From assembly GCA_033065855.1 (NCBI GenBank), contig JAVXUO010002766.1:164649-228648 (forward strand): DNA of 64,000 bases. The letters run 5' to 3'. Source of the DNA: Escallonia rubra. Taxonomy: Eukaryota; Streptophyta; Magnoliopsida; Escalloniales; Escalloniaceae. The notes under the pieces were generated by a model, which was not told where the DNA came from, did not search any database, and worked only from the letters and a program-made list of their open reading frames with translations. This document shows, piece by piece, positions 33,655 through 42,920 of this stretch (positions are counted from its first letter, which is position 1; every line of letters begins with the position of its first letter). The position numbers and the translations under genes are program-made.

Positions 33655-34015
33655 ATCAAAAGCTAAAGTCCTTGGAAAGAAACAGCATAGCATTTCATCC
33701 ACCAACTCATATCAAAAGCTAAAGTCCTTCGAAAGCAACACCATAGCATTGCATCAACAAACTCATAACTTCTTGTATACATAGTTGGCTTCATGTTTTG
33801 AACTTGATGCTCGGGAGGCGAAATTGCTCCCTCTTTTGGGACAACAAACCAATCACACTTAGACATGATACCAGGCCAAAGCTTGAATTGGTTTAACTTT
33901 GTTAAGAAATCCCCCAAATCTAGAAAGCATGTGCCAATAATTTTTGCATTGCCAGTTATGTTATTATCAGCCTTCCGTTGCCCTTGATCACTTGTAAATG
34001 ACAAGGATCTTATAT
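33655..34015 (-). other. 57-bp duplication and an unidentified open frame
   Basis: AAAGCTAAAGTCCTTSGAAAG occurs at about 33658 and 33715 as the core of a 57-bp tandem duplication. The minus strand is open over about 115 codons here; its middle (FLDLGDFLTKLNQFKLWPGI, CDWFVVPKEGAISPPEHQ) looks less random than neighbouring frames. I do not recognise it. It could be a captured exon or chance, and it runs into the LTR at 34016. Confidence 0.3.
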
Positions 34016-34614
34016 TGTTTGCACCACAAAATATATTTTTTACTAATAAGTTCACTTTGATTAAATGCCACTAAATGGCATTTACTTTTTATTATTTCTG
34101 AAGAAATAATAGAAGATTCAAGAAGTGAAAGAAATCAACTTTTGAAAATGTGTCATATTGATAAGGGATAAGTGTGGTTAGTTACTTATTAGTGGGTGGT
34201 TATTTCTTAAGTGGGTAGTTTATCTCACTAAGTGGGTAGTTTCTTGTAATGGTAGTTATTTTCTACAAAGCCTCTAGTATAAATATTGGGTCAAAGAAGA
34301 AAAGGAGACACAATCAATCATCAACTAGACAAATTAGTCTTTTTCTTTCTTTAGTTTAGAGGCTTTTGCTGCCATCGATAGGATGTTCAGTTTCCAGACT
34401 TAGAAACGTTGTTGTGTAAACATTTGCTATCAATCGAAGCTCGCTTTGTCATTTATGGGCGCGTAGTCTTTTACTTCTGATTTTCATCTGTTCGTCGAAG
34501 TTTTTCGCTTTCAGGGAAGTCCCCAGGCCCTAGGAGCAAAAAAGATCCCGCACTTTTAATTAGTCGTGCCGCCGGCGCACCGATTGATAGTGAGTTTGCC
34601 CAGCAGCGCAAACA
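34016..34614 (+). repeat. 5' LTR of the non-autonomous element
   Basis: 599 bp, TGTTTGCACC to GCGCAAACA. A TATA-like TATAAATATTGG lies about 255 bp into the LTR (near 34279). Confidence 0.85.
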
Positions 34615-34631
34615 TTGGCACGCCCGGTGGG
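34615..34631 (+). other. primer-binding site of the non-autonomous element
   Basis: TTGGCACGCCCGGTGGG lies directly after the LTR, in the style of plant Ty3/gypsy primer sites. The tRNA was not identified. Confidence 0.6.
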
Positions 34632-34664
34632 ACCTTGTACCTGAAAGTGGGAAATGCCAACAAT

Positions 34665-35786
34665 ATGTTTCCAAGAAATTCCTTGGAATTTCAGGCCCGA
34701 TTTGATGAATTAAGGGCCGATTTCTGGGTAAATTTGATGAAATGTCGTACTTCGGCATCATTAGTGCCTAGAAATTTTAAACCATTGTCTCTTTCATTTT
34801 ATATGAAGTCGACAGTGGATAATTTAATAAAATTTTGGTATGATCTAATAGATTGCATTGATGCAAACCATGGTCAGTCTATTCTACCATTGATTTTGGT
34901 AGATACCTCCAATGAATTACATCGGTTTGAAAACTATATTAAAACCTTGATGGGAATAGATCATCCATCTTTTTTAGAGGATGTAGAGGATGAATTAAAA
35001 GAATGTTGGGCTTTGATTCACAGAGTTGGATGGATGAAGAAAGAAGTTGAATTGCTCCTTTCCACATTTGTTAGGGTTGAAAATTTAGAAGCCGATAGTT
35101 ATTCTTTGGATAATGAAAATAAAATAATGCCAAACATGGCTGAAACAAAACAGTATTTTAAAGATGAAAGCAACCAATTCATGGTTACTAAAAATTGCAC
35201 GACTAACTATCAAGAAGAATCGTTGCAAAATAGCCAACTTCAAGTGTTATCTCCAGACAATTCAAGTAAGTTATTCGATGAATTGCGTGAAAAGTGCTTA
35301 TCGCGGGGAAATCATTTGAATGCATTTATACAACTGGCTAAAGCTTACACCAAAAGCGGTGTAAATAATTTTTGTAAAATCGATATCGTGCCAGAAATGG
35401 CTGAAAAAGTTGAACAACCATGTCCATTCTCATATGAGATTGATATGTCAAAAGGAGATTTACTCGATATGGCTGGGGGGCAAGTTTGCAAGCCTATTTT
35501 GGCTGAAAGCAAAAAAGAGCCCTTTTCGTGCGGCGTGTATAGCGAGCCAACCGTGGCTGTCGATTTAAAATTCTCCACTGTTGGTGAATTTGAAGCTTTT
35601 GACACCATGAAAAATGATGAAGAACATGTATTTTGGGAGCCAATCGGTGTTATACTTTTTGGAGAAAAATACCCTATTTGGGTTTGTGGAGCACACCAAG
35701 GTAGAGTATTAATTCAATGGTTATTAAGAACTGCAAATATAGTCAAATATTATTTGTTTTATTTTTATCCATACACTTTGAATTAA
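34665..35786 (+). CDS. uncharacterised retrotransposon-encoded protein
   Basis: 373 codons from the first ATG (MFPRNSLEFQARFDELRADF) to TAA. The frame is also open upstream, across the primer site into the LTR (GTG at 34566), so a longer product cannot be excluded. The protein is acidic and polar: an N-terminal FWVNLMKC region; predicted helices such as SNELHRFENYIKTLMGIDHP and EDELKECWALIHRVGWMKKE; a repetitive middle (NNxxQEESLQNSQLQ); LFDELREKCLSRGNHLNAFI; and a hydrophobic, aromatic C-terminus (PIWVCGAHQGRVLIQWLLRT). I see no CCHC, no protease DTG, no RT or integrase motif and no known domain. A divergent gag is the obvious alternative, given its position. Confidence 0.55.
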   Translation: MFPRNSLEFQARFDELRADFWVNLMKCRTSASLVPRNFKPLSLSFYMKSTVDNLIKFWYDLIDCIDANHGQSILPLILVDTSNELHRFENYIKTLMGIDHPSFLEDVEDELKECWALIHRVGWMKKEVELLLSTFVRVENLEADSYSLDNENKIMPNMAETKQYFKDESNQFMVTKNCTTNYQEESLQNSQLQVLSPDNSSKLFDELREKCLSRGNHLNAFIQLAKAYTKSGVNNFCKIDIVPEMAEKVEQPCPFSYEIDMSKGDLLDMAGGQVCKPILAESKKEPFSCGVYSEPTVAVDLKFSTVGEFEAFDTMKNDEEHVFWEPIGVILFGEKYPIWVCGAHQGRVLIQWLLRTANIVKYYLFYFYPYTLN

Positions 35787-35939
35787 AAAAAAATGCTCAA
35801 TCGATTGGCTTATCAGTAGCCATTTTATATGCTGATTGGGTTAACGGCTTGACCAAAAATGGTCTTCATTTAGTTAGTAACTTGACCGAAAATGGTCATG
35901 ATTTGTGTAGTGGCTTGGCCAACTATGGTCATTGACACC

Positions 35940-36375
35940 GGTACATAGAGAGCAAAAGCTAATCGATGGCTAATAGATAGCGAAATGCTGTCACTTTGAA
36001 GAATACAAGCCTATCAATCGTGAAAGGCTATCAATCGTGAAATACTATCGATCATGAAAAGCTATCAATCGTGAGAGGTTGTATATCGATCGTAAAAGTC
36101 TATCGATAGTGAAAAAATACTTTCCCTTTGAAAGATATGACTCTTCGCAATCGATAGTGAAAAATTCAAGCTTATCGATTGTGGGAGATTGTCAATCGTG
36201 AAAGGCTATCGATCGTGAAATGCTACCAATCGTGTAAGGCTATCGATCGTGAAATGCTATCGATCGTACATGGCTATCGATTTTGAAAGATTATGGATAA
36301 TGAAAGGCTATCGATCGTGAAAGGCTATATATCGATCGTGAAAGTCTATCGATATTGTGAAAATACTACCAATTT
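35940..36375 (+). repeat. degenerate ~18-bp tandem repeats in the element interior
   Basis: More than fifteen variants of CTATCGATCGTGAAAGG and CTATCAATCGTGAAA, in runs, between the ORF and the polypurine tract. A larger unit containing GACTCTTCGCAAT and ACTTTCCCTTTGAA-like sequence repeats at about 36130 and 36385. Confidence 0.85.
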
Positions 36376-36419
36376 AAAGACATGACTCTTCGCAATTTCC
36401 AAGCATTCAATTGCTTGAG

Positions 36420-36431
36420 CCAGGGGGGCAA
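36420..36431 (+). other. polypurine tract of the non-autonomous element
   Basis: CCAGGGGGGCAA immediately before the 3' LTR start at 36432. Confidence 0.7.
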
Positions 36432-37014
36432 TGTTTGCACCACAAAATATATTTTTTACTAATAAGTTCACTTTGATTAAATGCCACTAAATGGCATTTA
36501 CTTTTTATTATTTCTGAAGAAATAATGGAAGATTCAAGAAGTGAAAGAAATCAACTTCTGAAAATGTGTCCTATTGATAAGGGATAAGTGTGGTTGGTTA
36601 CTTATTAGTGGGTAGTTTATCTCACTAAGTGGGTAGTTTCTTGTAATGATAGTTATTTTCTACAAAACTTCTAGTATAAATATTGAGTCAAAGAAGAAAA
36701 GGAGACACACAATCAATCATCAACTAGACAAATTAGTCTTTTTTCTTTATTTTGTTTAGAGGTTTTTGCTCCCATCGATAGAAAGTTCAGTTTCCAGACT
36801 TGGAAACTTTATTGTGTAAACATTTGCTATCAATCGAAGCTCTCTTTGTCATTTATGGGCGCGCAGTCTTTTAGATGCAATTTTTATCTGTTTGTCGAAG
36901 TTTCTCGCTTTCAGGGAAGCCACCAGGCCCTAGGGGCAAAAAAGATCTCGCACTTTTAATCGATTGTGCCGCCGGCGCACCGATCGACAGTGAGTTTGCC
37001 CAGCAGCCCAAACA
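36432..37014 (+). repeat. 3' LTR of the non-autonomous element
   Basis: 583 bp, collinear with 34016-34614. It lacks a ~20-bp piece present in the 5' LTR (the extra TTATTTCTTAAGTGGGTAG near 34200) and carries scattered substitutions. Confidence 0.85.
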
Positions 37015-38299
37015 CACAGTAAGAAAGTGAAAGCAAATTTGAACTATCAAACTTTGCCTCAGCTAGCTTTGCACACGAGAATGCCGTATATGCTTTAGCG
37101 TGCGACTTGAAACGTGGAACCTTTTCAATCCTTCTCAATACAACGAGCTCGAATCCTCAAGGAAGGGGAACCCGAGTATAAGATCTTCAAGAAACGAGCC
37201 TGCGATGATTACCCAAGTTGATTCTTTGCATATCATTTTTATGGTCCCTCACTCGAATTGGCTTACGCAGATAAAAAAAAATAGAGCAGAGCATAATCTG
37301 GTACCTTTTGTGTAACATAGATCAGCATAGCTGGAAAGTGCACTCATTGCACATCGCCCAAGGCACGGATTGCGTCCTGCAACTCTCGTCTTCGTTGGCA
37401 TCATTTGCTCTTACTGAAGGTTTGGGACGAAAGAAAGAACAGTTTGATACTGGCCATCCCGATTTGCCTTACTGACAGTTGCAGAGTGGTTATGATCATC
37501 TGTGCCTAGTGGTTTTTTTGTTCCATTGCTATGGGTATTTGTAGGCTCTTTTATTTCTTTGTTGTAAATAGACTTTAATATTCTTTGTACCTTTTGGTTC
37601 ACCCATGGTATATATTTCTTAATTCCCTCCACAAAAAAAAAAAAAAAAAGGAGTAGTCATCAATCACAGCATAACTTATGAGGCACCAGATAAAGATGGT
37701 GTCTAGTATGGAACCAACCCATCAAGATGTACGAGTTCAAATCAAAAACATGTAAAAATGGTGCTAACTGGAAATGGTGAAGGAGTTTGTTTAGTAAGAT
37801 AACAAACCGTGTGAGGATACTAACTGAAAAAAGCGAAATTCCCATCTAACATTTCAATTTTGAAACAAAGCATGGGAGGACCTAACTGCCAATGCCAAAG
37901 ATTAAAGTGAGAACCATGAATGAATGTTGTTGCTGCTAAAAATATGTTTCGGGTATGCTTCAGAACCCTAGCCTGAACCGATGACCTGCAGACAGAAAAC
38001 GAGTGACCGTCAGGTGGGATTCTCAGAGGAGAACTCTCCGACCTTAAGTCAGAGCGTACCTACAGGATAGTAACTCTAAAAAAGATGAAAGACTGTGTCT
38101 TTATGTGTAATTCTCTACGTACCTAGGAGTAGGTCCTTTTATATAGATGTAGGAGAAGACTCTTAGTAGGATTAGACCATGAGTCAGATGTGTTAGGATC
38201 GCGTTAGGATCCTTAAGAATAACGTCACGATCTTTGAAGACTCTTTTAGAATCCTAATAAGATAATTATCAATCTCCCAGTTTGACTGGAATTGTCGGA
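37015..38299. other. unassigned DNA
   Basis: No gene recognised; short frames only. A poly-A run is at 37632-37649, possibly a relic of a retroposed sequence. The stretch 37980-38290 resembles retroelement LTR or leader sequence in composition but cannot be assigned. Confidence 0.35.
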
Positions 38300-39030
38300 T
38301 GTCCTCCAATTATTGGGAGTTATATTTGAGTTACATCATACGTGAATGCAAAGATTTGCAAGATAACTTCAAATTATAAAGTCCACGGAATCGTTTGCCT
38401 GTCGCAATAATGTTTTTCGTCAAATGGTCCTTGGGCTGATCACATGTACGATAAGTGAAAGAACAATTATTAGCTAAAGTGAATTTCATTATAGATAGCA
38501 AAGTAAAAGTCGAAACAGGGAACATGCAAGACACCATCAAGTGCAACAATGAGAACTAACGGAAAAGTGCCAACATGTGCAACTTTATTAGAAGATCGAT
38601 TAGATAACCAAATGTAACGCAAAAGTGAGAAGGTAACCAAATGTAACGCAAAAGTAATAAAAAAAATTGCAGCAAGAGAATATAGATATAAAAAAAAAAA
38701 AAACTATAAGATCGGAAGCACCCGACCAACGATCCAAGTTCTGAATGGAGATGGAATGGTTGCTGAGCAAAATGTTAAGCAGTATTATTTGGTAGCCATA
38801 GTTGTTGGTCGATCAGTACCCATGGAAAAAGGCAGCCCGGAAATTAGGGTTTGACTCTGATACCACAATAAGAGATAAATCACTTGGAAAAGGCGGCAAC
38901 TTTTTTATTACTTTGTCTATGATACCTATGCAAGACTTAACATAAATTATGTCTAAAGTTACTCTTAAAATTATATACCTAATGATATAGGAAAGAATAC
39001 ATCGTAATAACCGCAATAATGATACCGATA
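38300..39030 (-). mobile_element. copia remnant on the minus strand
   Basis: CTCTGATACCA at 38855-38865 is the complement of the TGGTATCAGAG primer-binding site of plant copia elements. The 5' LTR would lie to the right (about 38866 onward) and gag to the left. Left of it are short minus-strand frames only, and CCAAATGTAACGCAAAAGT is repeated at about 38609 and 38637. The element is too decayed to define its domains. Confidence 0.45.
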
Positions 39031-40352
39031 ATCTAATTCTAATAAACTACCTTCATCAACTTTCTGAACTTAATTTAACCAAAGCAACTATAAGCATGGT
39101 CCAAATAAATTGTTTCGCAAAGACAACTGCAGACACCGATTGTTTTCATTGTGCATGAGTTCTGCAAAAGAAATTAGCCAAGTACATTGTATCCTTCATT
39201 AGTATACGCTTGATGGAGCATTTTGACATCTTAGAGTAAACTAACTCTCCAGATTAGTACTTGAGCAGGATATTTCAAAGATCTCCCCAACTGCCAAGAT
39301 TCTAAGTTTTACTTTAATTGACTCTGCGTGTTTGTAGTTTTAAAGAAACTACGGCGCTAATTTTCTTTGGTACTTGTGTTCAATCATGACCATCTAAGAC
39401 TGTTAAATATAAGTTAATTTCTTTAACTTAAGGACACATACGATGCGTAGATGACCAAGAGTTACGGCTAAAAGTCTACACGGACAAACATGGTGGACTG
39501 GTGAGAGATTACACTGTCGATGACGAGCAGAGGCATCATTCAAGGAGAGAGAGAACTACCTCGAATGATGCCACAACTAAAGGTGAACCTGCCTTGGATG
39601 GTACACGCAGCAATTTGCTCAAGATTAGATGACTACACCTGAGTTAACTATTGGCAAGTTTCTTAACAGGTTTAAACTATTCACCTAAAGAGATGGGAGG
39701 TTGAAGATGCTTCCCCACATGCAACTTTTGTCTCCGCATGATTTTAGGATCTTTCTCAAGATATTTTAAGGGAAGGTAAGAGTCACCATTGTTCTCATTA
39801 CTGTTCATACTACAATGCAGTCTGTAAACCTAGCCATAACGAGCGCAAGATAATTGTATCTTTAGCACCAGAAGAGACCCCCAAGGAGTCAAAGAATTAG
39901 AACAGGAAAATCTGCTGTTTGAAAGGGAGGAATTTGGGAGAAAGCTATACGCCCATCATAAAGCTCGGCATCGACTTTTGGGAAATGACATCTATTTTGG
40001 TCAAATGGTTTAACTAAAGGTGTGCCTGTAATAAAGTGGCCCTTCAATCAAGGGCTCAGAGTATGGACTCTTGCATTAAGATACCCATAAACAACAATTT
40101 AGGAACTTGACACCATCAAATAAACGACTAATTCTCCTTTTCTCTCTTATCTTGCATAACACTCGACGAGGTTATTCTCCTCTTCTCTCTTAACTTGCAT
40201 AACACTCGACGAGGTTAGATTCCTATCTTTTTTGGTTAAATAAAGCACGTCACAGATTTGTCGGTAAAGGGAGGATGTATTTTTTTGTTGTCACCGTGTA
40301 CCTTATAGAAAGTGAATTGAGGCTCGCTATCACTAAGTTTAGAGTGCACGCT

Positions 40353-40392
<40 letters not shown>

Positions 40393-40708
40393 ACGACTAT
40401 TAATTGTAAGTATATACGGGATTGGAAGAAAATTCTTACAACCCGAATAACAAGCCAAAATTTGTTCAATTTGGCAATACATTATTTTCTTATGCGATTT
40501 TTACCGTGTCCATGGTGCACAGAAGTGCATAGAAAGGTTAGGTGACCTTATACATTTTTAGCCTGGATATAGTTAAAGGAGCAAGGTGTCAAAAGACAAA
40601 AAAGAAAAAGGTGCATCTTTGCCATCAATTAAAAGTAGGCAATGATGGATGTGAATTATGTTTAATGCAGGCCACTGTCGACAACAAAGAAATCACACAG
40701 AAGAATCC
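39031..40708. other. intergenic DNA before the EXORDIUM-like gene
   Basis: No gene recognised. It holds a ~44-bp tandem duplication at 40132-40216 (core CTTGCATAACACTCGACGAG) and a (GA)n microsatellite at 40356-40388. Confidence 0.45.
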
Positions 40709-40717
40709 TTTATATAT
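40709..40717 (+). promoter_or_regulatory. TATA box of the EXORDIUM-like gene
   Basis: TTTATATAT about 130 bp before the ATG, followed by a CT-rich CATCTCCATCTCC segment of the kind seen at plant transcription starts. A second TATA-like GAGTATATAG is at about 40753. Confidence 0.5.
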
Positions 40718-40840
40718 TCCATCTCCATCTCCCCATAACTTCAGCCACTTCTTGAGTATATAGGAAGCCTTCTGTAACAGATACAAGTCATACAACCCAC
40801 ACAAGGCCACAACATAAGAGAACCCTACGTGTATCACAAA

Positions 40841-41845
40841 ATGCGAAGGCTACACTGCCATCTGCTTTTGCTTTCCCTCTCCTGCTATTCTTCTCTGGCT
40901 CTTTCATGGAGCCACAACCAGCAATTCCAGCAGGCTGAAAACTATGAAGGCTCTTCAGACTTGGTGGATCTTCAATACCACATGGGTCCAGTCCTTGCAT
41001 CTCCCATCAACATTTACATTATATGGTATGGCAACTGGAACCCAAGCCATCAAGCTACTATCAGAGACTTCCTATATTCATTCTCTTCTTCTGCACCGTT
41101 TCCATCTGTTGCCGATTGGTGGCAGAGCGTCCGGTTTTATACTGATCAAACAGGATCAAACATCACCGGAAACATCGCTCTTGCCGGTGAATTCTACGAC
41201 TCCGGTTACTCCCATGGCCGGTACCTTACACGCTTAGCCATCCAATCCGTGATAAAATATGCAGTCACTTCTCGACCTAGACCTTTGCCACTCAATTCCC
41301 GTGATGGCCTTTACCTGGTTCTGACCTCTTCTGATGTTGGAGTCCAGGACTTCTGCAGGGCAGTTTGCGGGTTTCACTACTTCACGTTCCCAATGATTGT
41401 TGGTGTTACTTTACCTTATGCATGGGTTGGGTATAGCGGTACTCAGTGTCCAGGCGTGTGTGCTTATCCCTTTGCATGGCCTAAATACTCTGGGAAGCCA
41501 CCACCAAGCAGAAATGGGGGCAACAATATCATGGGTGCACCAAATGGGGATCCAGGTGTGGATGGAATGATCAGCGTAATCGCGCACGAGTTGGCAGAGG
41601 TATCGAGTAACCCGCTAGTGAACGCGTGGTACGCAGGGGACGACCCAACTGCACCTACCGAGATAGCTGATTTGTGTGTGGGTGTATATGGGTCTGGTGG
41701 GGGTGGTGGGTTCGTCGGAGAAGTGTACAAGGACTCGTGGGGAGATGGCTATAACGTAAATGGGGTGAAGAAAAGGAGGTTTCTGGTGCAATGGGTCTGG
41801 AACCCCGTGAAGAGGAGATGCTTTGGACCCAATGCCATGGACTAG
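40841..41845 (+). CDS. EXORDIUM-like (phosphate-induced) protein
   Basis: Single-exon gene of 334 residues, close to the family length. I start at ATG 40841; upstream the frame has only GTG at 40829. Residues 1-24 form a signal peptide ([16 protein letters not shown]), so the product is secreted to the cell wall. The family domain (Pfam PF04674 type) follows: [20 protein letters not shown] near residue 48, [14 protein letters not shown], an AVCGFHYF cysteine block, [12 protein letters not shown], a HELAE motif at 249-253 followed by [14 protein letters not shown], and the C-terminal [21 protein letters not shown]-type end. EXORDIUM proteins are linked to brassinosteroid-responsive growth and carbon status; no enzymatic activity is established, and HELAE should not be read as a proven protease site. 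It faces the 3' end of the glycosyltransferase gene. Confidence 0.93.
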   Translation: MRRLHCHLLLLSLSCYSSLALSWSHNQQFQQAENYEGSSDLVDLQYHMGPVLASPINIYIIWYGNWNPSHQATIRDFLYSFSSSAPFPSVADWWQSVRFYTDQTGSNITGNIALAGEFYDSGYSHGRYLTRLAIQSVIKYAVTSRPRPLPLNSRDGLYLVLTSSDVGVQDFCRAVCGFHYFTFPMIVGVTLPYAWVGYSGTQCPGVCAYPFAWPKYSGKPPPSRNGGNNIMGAPNGDPGVDGMISVIAHELAEVSSNPLVNAWYAGDDPTAPTEIADLCVGVYGSGGGGGFVGEVYKDSWGDGYNVNGVKKRRFLVQWVWNPVKRRCFGPNAMD

Positions 41846-42920
41846 GAAGTAGCAGGTACGGAAATGTGCACGTATATACTCACCTCTATAAGGGGGATGA
41901 GGCTGCTTTTTTGTTTTCACTTTTCATGAGTGTTCTGTATTATTAGTAGTGTTAACCTTACCGTTGTTATTATTGTTACTGCTCTACAATTATTAGTATT
42001 ACTGTTATTATTATGTCAATCCTGCTGATTTATAATTTTATTGTGCTCTCAAGCATAAGTTCACGCACTGCTAAAGTCCATTACTAAAACAAAGTTTCAT
42101 ACAGTTCATTCTCTATTACTGATACAGTAAGTATTAGCCTTGGTTCAAAAAGGCCACAGGTAGACTTGCAGCTACGCTTTGGCATCTTAGCCTCAATACT
42201 GGGGTTAGGTATAGCATAAGTGACAAGAAAAGAATGCACTACACAAAAATTCTGCAAGTATGCACAAAACGTTAGAAATCCATTGCCCAACATTGCAGCA
42301 GGGAACTTGTTCTGTCGACTTGATAGTCAGCTCAGCCACAAAAGTAGTACTAAAGAATGAATAGGTAACACAAGAAAGAGAGAATAATAATAGTACGCTA
42401 AAAGAACTTACAACTACCATCTTGTCAGCAATAAAGAATTGGAGTCCTCTCTCGTTCTTCATAATGTCTTCGCTAGAAGCAATGCATTGAGAAAGGGCAA
42501 ACCAATAGTGCTTAGCTAGAGACTAAACATTTCCACTTGAGTTTTCCTTTTCCCTCCTACTTCATATCTTATCAACACAGCAAACCCAGGCAGTTTTGAG
42601 TCGCATAACAAACAGCCAACTGCAAAGTAAAAGTGTAGAGGAACTTCCACAAGAAATCACTTTTTCAACCCTTGTCAACTTGTTCTTCTGCATACTTCAG
42701 ACACTGCATCAACACGGCAGCCTGGTCCTTCAGCGAAGGAAGGCATAAAGATGTAACTGTGCAAGTTAGGGTGCAGTTCATCTCTCCCATGTGAACCGCT
42801 TTACAAGCTTTTAGCTCTATGCTTCTTCAACACCATGTCCAAAAGGAATTTTGGGAGAAGCAATTGAGCTATTCATCACACTTGGAGCAGCATAGTTTGG
42901 GAGGTCAATACTTGCAGAAA
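41846..42920. other. space between convergent gene ends
   Basis: Shared 3' region of the EXORDIUM-like gene (plus) and the glycosyltransferase gene (minus). An ATT/TTA-rich tract lies at 41938-42015. No coding sequence recognised. Confidence 0.4.

Larger units (their letters stand above)
34016..37014 (+). mobile_element. complete non-autonomous LTR element with an unknown ORF
   Basis: Two LTRs in direct orientation (599 and 583 bp), both starting TGTTTGCACC and ending CAAACA. A primer-binding site follows the first and a polypurine tract (CCAGGGGGGCAA) precedes the second. The 1.8-kb interior encodes one 373-codon ORF and a short-repeat tract; no protease, RT or integrase block is present. 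The LTRs differ at a modest number of sites, so the insertion is not brand new. Flanking five-base direct repeats were not found (TATAT before, CACAG after). It must have depended on another element's enzymes. Confidence 0.85.

Noticed and set aside
31578-36375. Regularly spaced repeats as a CRISPR array
   Set aside because: Plant nuclear context, no constant spacers, units degenerate and contiguous, no cas genes.
41585-41599. HELAE in the EXORDIUM-like protein as a zinc protease site
   Set aside because: A zincin motif needs HExxH; the fifth residue is Glu and the family has no shown protease activity.
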